Shown in pieces: positions 1 to 5,211 of a stretch of 5,452 nt of DNA. The notes below the pieces were generated by a model. It made no database searches and was not told where the DNA came from. It worked only from the letters and a program-made list of their open reading frames with translations. Each line of letters starts with the position of its first letter. The stretch's first letter is position 1. The DNA is from AG41 sp036522815 (GTDB taxonomy: Bacteria; Gemmatimonadota; Gemmatimonadetes; Gemmatimonadales; GWC2-71-9), in assembly GCA_036522815.1 (NCBI GenBank), contig DATDFC010000241.1:1-5452 (forward strand). The letters run 5' to 3'. The translations under genes were made by a program, and so were the position numbers.

Positions 1-65
1 GCCTGAACCGGCCCGCCGAAGCGACGCGCATGTATCGCCGCTCCCGGGAGGCCGCCGCCCGGTGA
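1..65 (+). CDS. C-terminal end of an unidentified upstream gene (partial)
   Basis: The frame beginning at base 3 is open and ends at TGA 63-65. It encodes a basic, helical-looking tail (LNRPAEATRMYRRSREAAAR). The stop overlaps the GTG start of the macro-domain gene in a GTGA arrangement, the same junction type as at the next three gene boundaries. That is the main reason to believe this is a real gene end and the preceding cistron of the operon. The Arg/Ala-rich tail could be the last helix of a helical-repeat protein, but about 20 residues are too few to identify a family. No function is assigned. Confidence 0.5.
   Translation, partial: LNRPAEATRMYRRSREAAAR
46..51 (+). promoter_or_regulatory. 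Shine-Dalgarno-like site for the macro-domain gene
   Basis: GGGAGG lies 10 bases before the GTG at 62-64, inside the last codons of the upstream gene. It is the only good purine-rich site near this start and supports GTG 62 over later in-frame starts. The start also overlaps the upstream stop, so initiation may depend on both the site and translational coupling. Confidence 0.45.
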
Positions 66-577
66 TTCGCGTGGTCGTGGACGACCTCGCGTTCCGCTCC
101 GCCGACGCGATCGTCCGTCCCGCCACTACCCGTCTCGACCCTACCACCCCGGCGGTGCGGCGGCTCGAGACGGTGGGCGGACCCGAGTTCTCGAGCCACC
201 TGCGGCTCCAGAAGGAGCTCCCGGTGGGCGCGGCGGTAGTGACGGCGGGCGGCGGCGACCTCCCGGCCGAGTTCGTGATCCACGCCGTCATCCGCAGCGA
301 CACCGAGCCGATCACGCGTGACGGGGTCGCGCGCGCGTGGCGCTCCGCGCTGCAGCAGGTGCAGGAATGGGAGTTCGGCGCGGTCACCGTGCCACCGATC
401 GGCACCGGCGCCGGCAACCTGTCGGTCGAGGACGCCGCCGAGATCATGGTGCCGATCCTCAAGGTCCACCTTGGCAGCGCGGCCTTCCCTTCCGAGGTTT
501 CTTTCGTGGTGGAGACGGCGGCGGAGCGGGACGCGTTCGAGGCGGTGCTGCGCCGCAGCGCGGCGGGCCAGTCGTGA
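62..577 (+). CDS. Divergent macro-domain protein
   Basis: This is a 171-residue protein, about the size of a stand-alone macro domain, a fold that binds ADP-ribose or related nucleotides and sometimes hydrolyses ADP-ribosyl bonds. Seen in sequence: strand 1 and DAIV (15-18), then the family's central signature GAAVVTAGGGDLPAEFVIHA (56-75), and the diphosphate-loop region VPPIGTGAGNLSVEDAAEIM (110-129). No signal peptide is visible, so it should be cytosolic. The usual NAAN after DAIV is RPAT here (19-22), and the Gly-rich GGGVD-type loop that normally follows is absent, so ordinary ADP-ribose binding or hydrolysis is doubtful. GTG is chosen as start because it overlaps the upstream stop, has an SD-like site, and begins the first strand with no extra residues. 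The gene overlaps the transglutaminase-like gene by 4 bp. The fold call is fairly firm; the substrate is unknown. Confidence 0.78.
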   Translation: MIRVVVDDLAFRSADAIVRPATTRLDPTTPAVRRLETVGGPEFSSHLRLQKELPVGAAVVTAGGGDLPAEFVIHAVIRSDTEPITRDGVARAWRSALQQVQEWEFGAVTVPPIGTGAGNLSVEDAAEIMVPILKVHLGSAAFPSEVSFVVETAAERDAFEAVLRRSAAGQS

Positions 578-2109
578 GCCGGCGCAGGCTGGCCGCGCTG
601 ATCCTGGGCGCATGGATCGTGTCGCTCGGTTGGCTCGTGAAGCGCGAAGTCTTCGCGCCCACCGGCGCGCGCCTGGCGGAGGCCGCGCTGCGCGTGCCCC
701 CGGGCGCCGTGTACTACCGCCTCGCCGTCGCCGAACGGCAGGTCGGGTACGCCTCGTCCACCATCGATACCTCGAGCACGACCATCCGGGTGACCGACGT
801 CCTCGTGCTCCAGATCCCGACCCTGGGCACGCTGCGCCACACCGCGGCGATGAGCCGGGCCACGCTGTCCCGCACCCTGCGGTTCGAACGTGTGGACGCC
901 AAGTTCGCGGGCGACATCGGGCGCTTCGCCGCCCGGGGCCTCATGACTGGCGATTCGGTGCTCACGTTCAGCATGGCGTCGGGGATCGACTCCGAAACGA
1001 CCCGCGTGCCCGTCGTCCGGCCGATCGTGCTGTCCAGCATTCTCCCGCTGCGCCTCGCGTTCGGGAGTGAGCTCAAGCCCGGAAAGGTCTATACCAGCAC
1101 CGTCTTCGACCCGATGCTGCTCGCGCAGCGCGCGGTCGACGTCACGGTCGTGGCGGAGTCGACGCTGGTGGTGCCCGACAGCGCGGGCTTCGACTCGACG
1201 ACCATGGCCTGGGTGGCGGTCCATTTCGACACGGTGCGCGCCTTCCGCATCGAGGAGCGATCGGGCGGCAGCCCGATGACGGCGTGGATCGATGCCCAAG
1301 GACACATCCTCCGGGCGGCGAACACCGCGGGCTTCACGATGGAGCGCACCGCGTTCGAGCTGGCGTACGTGAACTTCCGGCATCGCGACACGGCGCGGGT
1401 CGCCCGCGCGAGCGCGAATCCCGGGCCCGGAGAGGTGGTGCCGACCACGGCGCTCGTCGCGCGGGCGCCGCCCGACCACGACACGCTGGCGCTGTTGCGG
1501 CTGCGGCTCTCCGGGGCGGCGCCCGCCGGGCCGGATTTCACGACGGGACGGCAGCGGCTCGCGAGAGACACCCTCGTGGTGCGGCGCCAGGCGGGCGCCG
1601 ACCTGGCGGCGGCGTATCGGCTGCCGGCGCGGGACCCGGGCCTGGCGTCGTTCCTCGCGCCCGCGCCGCGGATCGAAAGCGACGACGCGGGCATCCGGGA
1701 GCAGGCCCGCCTGATCGTGGGTGGTGAGGGCGATCCCGCGCGCGCCGCCCGCCTGATCCACGACTGGGTCGCCAGCCATGTCGAGGCGAAGGTCGACTCG
1801 GGCGCCCCGGGCGCGGTGCGCGTGCTCGAGACCCGACGCGGCGACTGCAACGAGCGCACCGTGCTGTACGTGGCGCTGGCGCGGGCCGCCGGGCTCCCCG
1901 CCCGTGCCGTCGCCGGCCTGCTCTACCGGAGTGGCCGCTTCTACTATCATGCGTGGCCCGAGGTGTACCTCGGCGCCTGGGTCGCGGTCGACCCCACGCT
2001 CGACCAATTCCCCGCCGACGCGGCGCACGTGCGATTCGTGATCGGCGGGCTCGCCCGTCAGGTCGAGCTGGTGCGTTTGATCGGGAGTCTCAAGCTCGAG
2101 GTGCTATGA
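574..2109 (+). CDS. Membrane-anchored transglutaminase-like (papain-fold) protein
   Basis: The protein is 511 residues from GTG 574, which overlaps the macro-gene stop (GTGA). Residues 1-5 are basic and about 6-22 are hydrophobic. No clear cleavage site follows, so it is probably an N-terminal anchor with the rest in the periplasm. Residues ~45-275 look beta-rich and are not assigned to a family. Residues ~375-490 form a transglutaminase-like core: RRGDCNERT with Cys425, YYHAWPEVY with His459, and AVDPT with Asp473, the complete catalytic triad in the usual order. The tail LIRLIGSLKLEV-like segment (about 499-510) is of a kind I associate with bacterial members. Known members cross-link proteins, act as cysteine proteases or amidases, or process peptides; which applies here cannot be told. 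The frame is open further upstream to ~337, but that stretch overlaps the macro domain and would bury the anchor. The stop overlaps the ATPase start (ATGA), which suggests joint function with the transporter. Confidence 0.85.
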   Translation: MSRRRLAALILGAWIVSLGWLVKREVFAPTGARLAEAALRVPPGAVYYRLAVAERQVGYASSTIDTSSTTIRVTDVLVLQIPTLGTLRHTAAMSRATLSRTLRFERVDAKFAGDIGRFAARGLMTGDSVLTFSMASGIDSETTRVPVVRPIVLSSILPLRLAFGSELKPGKVYTSTVFDPMLLAQRAVDVTVVAESTLVVPDSAGFDSTTMAWVAVHFDTVRAFRIEERSGGSPMTAWIDAQGHILRAANTAGFTMERTAFELAYVNFRHRDTARVARASANPGPGEVVPTTALVARAPPDHDTLALLRLRLSGAAPAGPDFTTGRQRLARDTLVVRRQAGADLAAAYRLPARDPGLASFLAPAPRIESDDAGIREQARLIVGGEGDPARAARLIHDWVASHVEAKVDSGAPGAVRVLETRRGDCNERTVLYVALARAAGLPARAVAGLLYRSGRFYYHAWPEVYLGAWVAVDPTLDQFPADAAHVRFVIGGLARQVELVRLIGSLKLEVL

Positions 2110-2894
2110 TCCGGCTCGAGAACCTCACCAAGCACTACGGCAGCTTCGTCGCGGTGGACGACGTGTCACTCGAGGTGTCGCGCGGCCTGCTGTACGGATT
2201 TCTCGGGCCCAACGGCGCGGGGAAGACCACCACGCTGCGCATGATCGCCGGCATCCTGCGACCCACCGACGGCCGGGTGCTGTTGGGCGGTGATGACGTG
2301 CAGCGTAATCCGACCGCCGCCAAACAGCGACTCGGCTTCATCCCGGACCGGCCGTTCGTGTACGACAAGCTCACCGGCGCCGAGTTCCTGCGGTTCGTCG
2401 CGGCCTTGTATGGCCAGGAGGGCGACGCCGTCGACCGGCGGGTCGCGGAGCTGCTCGAGGTGTTCGAGCTGGCGAGCTGGAAGGACGAACTGGTGGAGGC
2501 ATACAGCCACGGGATGCGCCAGAAGCTGATCATCTCGAGCGCGCTGATCCATCGGCCCGAGTACATCGTGGTGGACGAGCCGATGGTGGGGCTCGACCCC
2601 AAGGCGGCGCGCCTGCTGAAGGACATCTTCCGCCAGTTCGTGAGTCGGGGCGGCACAGTGCTGATGAGTACGCACACGCTCGAGGTGGCCGAGGCGATGT
2701 GCGACCGCGTCGCCATCATCCAGCACGGCAAGATCGTGGCCGAGGGAACGGTGGACGACCTGCGGCGGCAGCACCGCGCCGGCGACGCCAGCCTGGAGGA
2801 GCTGTTTCTCAAGCTCACGGGCGGCGCCCAGGTGCGCGAGCTGGCGGAGGTGCTGGGTCACGGCGGGGGGGCGGGGGGCGACGGCGCCGCGTGA
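2106..2894 (+). CDS. ABC transporter ATP-binding protein (ABC-2 exporter type)
   Basis: This 262-residue nucleotide-binding subunit powers the permease encoded next. Motifs seen: Walker A GPNGAGKT (34-41), Q-loop region GFIPDRPFVYDKLTG with Asp81 where Gln is usual, signature YSHGMRQK (133-140) in place of the canonical LSGGQ, Walker B IVVDEP (154-159) with catalytic Glu158, D-loop GLDP (162-165) and switch His190 in STH. The FIPD/YSHGM pattern resembles EcsA-like exporter ATPases, so the Asp is probably a subfamily trait and not a defect. ATG 2106 overlaps the transglutaminase stop. A GAGGTG lies only 2 bases upstream, too close for a normal SD, so coupling probably drives initiation. The frame is open upstream to 1953, but the family's N-terminus (MIRLENLTKHYG) begins exactly at 2106. 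The tail after ~250 is a Gly-rich low-complexity run encoded by two G-tracts. Confidence 0.95.
   Translation: MIRLENLTKHYGSFVAVDDVSLEVSRGLLYGFLGPNGAGKTTTLRMIAGILRPTDGRVLLGGDDVQRNPTAAKQRLGFIPDRPFVYDKLTGAEFLRFVAALYGQEGDAVDRRVAELLEVFELASWKDELVEAYSHGMRQKLIISSALIHRPEYIVVDEPMVGLDPKAARLLKDIFRQFVSRGGTVLMSTHTLEVAEAMCDRVAIIQHGKIVAEGTVDDLRRQHRAGDASLEELFLKLTGGAQVRELAEVLGHGGGAGGDGAA
2865..2878 (+). repeat. Paired poly-G tracts (G7 and G6) at the ATPase/permease junction
   Basis: A run of seven G (2865-2871), one C, then six G (2873-2878) encode the Gly-rich tail of the ATPase and end 12 bases before the permease GTG. They could be coding low complexity only, a weak SD-like purine stretch for the permease, a slippage-prone site, or a place where base-calling errs. 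The -1 frame from here is the permease frame and contains no stop. Confidence 0.6.
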
Positions 2895-4582
2895 CCCAGC
2901 CCTCGCTGTGGCGGGTGCTCGAGCCCAAGTGGCGGACCGCGCTCCAGCGGATCCGCGAGGAGCGCTCGCACGGCGGCTCGGGCAAGCTGCTGCTGCTCGG
3001 GATCGTGGGCACGGCGTTCTGGCTCGCCGTCTACTGGGTACTCTACCTGGTGCTGCGGCACCTCCGCGCCGACCCCGACCTGGGCACCCTGCTTGCCGGG
3101 AAGGTGCTCGGGGTCGTGCTTCTGTCCTTCGTCTCCATCCTCGTGCTGTCGAACGTCATCACGGCGCTCTCGAGCTTCTTCTTGGCGAAGGACCTCGACC
3201 TGCTCGTCTCTGCCCCTGTGGACTGGCTGCGGCTCTACCTAGCGAAGCTCGGCGAGACGCTGTTGCACTCGTCCTGGATGGTGGCGCTCATGGCGGTGCC
3301 CATCCTCACGGCGTATGGCGTGACGTATCGCGGGGGCTGGCTGTTCGCGCCCTACGCCGTCCTCACGCTGGTGCCCATGCTGGTGGTCCCCGCCGTCGCG
3401 GGGGCCGCCCTGACGCTGGTGCTCGTGAACGTGTTCCCGGCGCGTCGCACCCGCGACCTGCTCTCGATCGTCGCCCTGGGAGCCGCGGGTGGACTGATCC
3501 TGCTCCTGCGCGTGATCCAGCCGGAGCGGCTCGCCTCTCCCGAAGGATTCCGCAACCTGCTCGACTTCATCGCGGTGCTCCGCACGCCGACCTCGCCGTT
3601 TCTGCCGAGCGAGTGGGCCGCGAACGCGATCATGACGTTTCTGCGCGGCGAGCCCGACCCGTTCTCGTTGGTACTGCTGTGGACCACGGCGGCCGCGCTC
3701 GTCACGCTGGGCGCGATGCTGCACCGGGCGCTCTTCGCCCCCGGCTTCACCAAAGCGCAGGAGGGCGCCGAGCGCTTTGTGCGGGGGGCGTTGTGGCGCT
3801 GGACCGTGGGCACGCTGCTCGGTTTCCTTCCCGTCGCGAAGCGCGAGTTCGTGCTCAAGGACGTCAAGCTGTTTTTCCGCGACACGACCCAGTGGAGTCA
3901 GCTCATCCTGCTGGCGGTACTCGTCGTGGTGTACCTGTTCAACATCAAGGCCCTGCCGCTGCACCGCGGTGAGCCGGTGGGTTTCTTCTTCGTCACCCTG
4001 GTCTCGTTCCTCAACCTGGGGCTCGCGGGTTTCGTGCTCGCCGCCATCGCCGCGCGCTTCATTTTCCCCGCGGTATCGCTCGAGGGCCGGCATATGTGGC
4101 TGTTGCGCTCGAGCCCGCTCGAGCTGAAAACGCTGCTCTGGTCCAAGTACTGGGTGGGAACGGTCCCGCTGCTCGTGCTCGCGCTGCTGCTCACCGGGCT
4201 CACCAACGTGCTGCTGCAGGTCCGGCCGTTCATGATGGTCATGAGCCTGCTGACGATCGGCGGTCTCACGTTCGCGATCGCGGCGCTGGCGCTCGGGTTC
4301 GGCGCGCTGTACCCGCAGTTCGAGACGGAGAACGCGGCGCAAATCCCCACCTCGTTCGGCGGGCTCGTCTATATGATGACGACGATCGCGCTGCTCGGCG
4401 GCGTGATCGTGGCGCTGTGGCAGGCCGTGTACGCCTACGTCCGGGCGGTGTACCAGGGGCAGCCCGTCGTGGTCGACGGCTGGATGATCTCGTGGTTCGC
4501 GGTCGCGGCGGTGCTGTGCACGGCCGCCACGGCGCTGCCCCTGTGGGTGGGGCTGCGCCGCATGGAGCGGTTCGAGTTCTGA
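2891..4582 (+). CDS. ABC-2-type exporter permease, ~12 membrane spans
   Basis: The protein is 563 residues with no signal peptide, a basic amphipathic N-terminus (1-31) and about 12 hydrophobic segments read by eye: 32-56, 72-95, 128-146, 153-180, 189-207, 258-280, 335-352, 363-390, 424-444, 447-473, 489-512 and 531-555. It is the membrane partner of the ATPase just upstream and probably exports or releases a substrate from the inner membrane; the substrate is unknown. It is roughly twice the size of a usual six-span ABC-2 permease and looks like a fused 6+6 repeat. LLVSAPVDWLRLYLAKL (104-120) and LLRSSPLELKTLLWSKY (404-420) sit after the second span of each half. This matches the large putative ABC exporter permeases often paired with EcsA-like ATPases (family recalled, not searched). 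GTG 2891 overlaps the ATPase stop; the open frame before it is a shadow of the ATPase gene. Its stop abuts the stop of the convergent gene. Confidence 0.88.
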   Translation: MTQPSLWRVLEPKWRTALQRIREERSHGGSGKLLLLGIVGTAFWLAVYWVLYLVLRHLRADPDLGTLLAGKVLGVVLLSFVSILVLSNVITALSSFFLAKDLDLLVSAPVDWLRLYLAKLGETLLHSSWMVALMAVPILTAYGVTYRGGWLFAPYAVLTLVPMLVVPAVAGAALTLVLVNVFPARRTRDLLSIVALGAAGGLILLLRVIQPERLASPEGFRNLLDFIAVLRTPTSPFLPSEWAANAIMTFLRGEPDPFSLVLLWTTAAALVTLGAMLHRALFAPGFTKAQEGAERFVRGALWRWTVGTLLGFLPVAKREFVLKDVKLFFRDTTQWSQLILLAVLVVVYLFNIKALPLHRGEPVGFFFVTLVSFLNLGLAGFVLAAIAARFIFPAVSLEGRHMWLLRSSPLELKTLLWSKYWVGTVPLLVLALLLTGLTNVLLQVRPFMMVMSLLTIGGLTFAIAALALGFGALYPQFETENAAQIPTSFGGLVYMMTTIALLGGVIVALWQAVYAYVRAVYQGQPVVVDGWMISWFAVAAVLCTAATALPLWVGLRRMERFEF

Positions 4583-5068
4583 CTAAAGCGGAAAGTTGAG
4601 GCCCGCCTCGACGTTGAACGAGCTGTTGTCGGCGAACACGAACTTCCCCTCGATGAACGGCCTGAAGGGCCGCGCCCGCCGCCCCTCCCACCCCGCGAAC
4701 AGATTGACGCCCGCGTCGCTGAACCCGGACGCGTGCAGATACGTGAACCCGCCACCGAAATAGAACATCCCGTACACCGTAGGGGGATGGAATTTGAGAT
4801 CCGCATTCAGCCGGAACGGCGAGCCCGTGGCGCCGGGGTAGAACTCCGCCGACGGCACCAGCGCCCAGCGCCGCCCCACCGGCAGGTTCAGCTGGCCGCC
4901 CACGAACACATGGTCGGCGTCGAAGTCGTAGCCGATCCGGGGCCCGATGGCCGGCCGGTCGACCAGCACCGCCCGGCCGCCCCGCACCCGCCGCTGCGCC
5001 TGCACGGCCGTGCCGACGACGGCCAGTCCCGCGACCACCACCCCGATCCGCAGTGTGAGACGGGTCAC
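4583..5068 (-). CDS. Secreted small outer-membrane beta-barrel-like protein
   Basis: The protein is 161 residues. Residues 1-24 form a signal peptide: Arg3/Arg7, a hydrophobic core IGVVVAGLAVVG, then AVQA with cleavage likely after Ala24. The mature part alternates polar and hydrophobic residues in about eight strands: 41-51, 53-64, 68-78, 84-96, 98-113, 118-130, 135-147 and 150-161. Short turns separate them, and the protein ends GLNFPL, a pattern fitting a small eight-stranded outer-membrane barrel. No specific family or ligand is recognised. The start is GTG at 5066-5068, supported by the signal peptide and a GGGGAG site 7 bases upstream. The same frame stays open to 5341, but that stretch runs through the promoter region and an IS remnant and is not coding. 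The stop TAG (4583-4585) directly abuts the permease stop on the other strand. It appears to be its own transcription unit, convergent to the operon. Confidence 0.75.
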   Translation of the reverse strand: MTRLTLRIGVVVAGLAVVGTAVQAQRRVRGGRAVLVDRPAIGPRIGYDFDADHVFVGGQLNLPVGRRWALVPSAEFYPGATGSPFRLNADLKFHPPTVYGMFYFGGGFTYLHASGFSDAGVNLFAGWEGRRARPFRPFIEGKFVFADNSSFNVEAGLNFPL

Positions 5069-5075
5069 ACCCGCG

Positions 5076-5081
5076 CTCCCC
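5076..5081 (-). promoter_or_regulatory. Shine-Dalgarno-like site for the barrel gene
   Basis: Read on the minus strand, GGGGAG lies 7 bases before the GTG at 5068. The spacing is normal, and together with the signal peptide it fixes the start. Confidence 0.55.
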
Positions 5082-5097
5082 GATTGAAGGTCGCACA

Positions 5098-5126
5098 GTG
5101 ATAGAGAGGGAGATCGGGAAATGCAA
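5098..5126 (-). promoter_or_regulatory. Candidate sigma-70-type promoter for the barrel gene
   Basis: On the minus strand TTGCAT (5126-5121) is followed after exactly 17 bases by TATCAC (5103-5098). These match three and four of six positions of TTGACA and TATAAT. Transcription would start near the A at 5091, giving a ~23-base leader that contains the SD-like site. The region is also locally less GC-rich than the genes. Supported by spacing and position only; the preferences of this organism's sigma factors are unknown. Confidence 0.4.
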
Positions 5127-5180
5127 GAGGACGGATGCAAAGGACGGTAGTAGACGGCAGAGGGCGGTAGAGGGTGCAGC
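5121..5180 (-). repeat. Degenerate short direct repeats upstream of the barrel gene
   Basis: Read on the minus strand, CCGTCCTCTTGCAT (5134-5121) and CCGTCCTTTGCAT (5147-5135) are adjacent near-identical copies differing by one base indel. Further upstream are looser pyrimidine-rich units, CCGTCTACTA and CCGCCCTCTG, then CCCTCTA. The first copy contains the candidate -35 hexamer TTGCAT and the second duplicates it 14 bases away. The array ends almost at the IS boundary. It may be slipped-strand duplication, a regulator binding region, or an intergenic repeat family of this genome. Confidence 0.5.
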
Positions 5181-5181
5181 C

Positions 5182-5207
5182 TGGTCTTGCCCCGGTTTTG
5201 TGGACAC
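5182..5207. repeat. Putative terminal inverted repeat (right end) of the IS
   Basis: This 26-base segment starts with TG and contains the CCCCGG core often found at IS3-family ends. It lies between the transposase stop (5212-5214) and unique sequence. Its length is a guess, because the partner repeat is outside the window. Confidence 0.5.
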
Positions 5208-5211
5208 GGGT

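Noticed and set aside
337..573. Upstream extension of the transglutaminase frame
   Set aside because: It lies wholly inside the macro-domain gene in another frame, and its Arg/Gly-rich translation has no domain pattern. GTG 574 gives a proper membrane anchor and the operon's usual overlap.
1089..1859. Long antisense open frame within the transglutaminase gene
   Set aside because: Ser/Arg/Ala-rich shadow with no recognisable motif, opposite a well-supported gene.
1953..2105. Upstream extension of the ATPase frame
   Set aside because: It overlaps the His/Asp end of the transglutaminase core; the ATPase family N-terminus begins at 2106.
2699..2890. Upstream extension of the permease frame
   Set aside because: It overlaps the conserved ATPase C-terminal region and translates to Arg/Gly/Ala-rich shadow sequence.
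3239..4342. Long antisense open frame within the permease gene
   Set aside because: Its translation is Arg/Glu/Gln/His-rich, with the composition expected of a shadow of a hydrophobic gene in GC-rich DNA, and has no start context or domain.
4658..4672. Hairpin CGGCC-TGAAG-GGCCG as a possible terminator
   Set aside because: Only five base pairs, no T-run on either strand, and it lies inside the barrel coding sequence.
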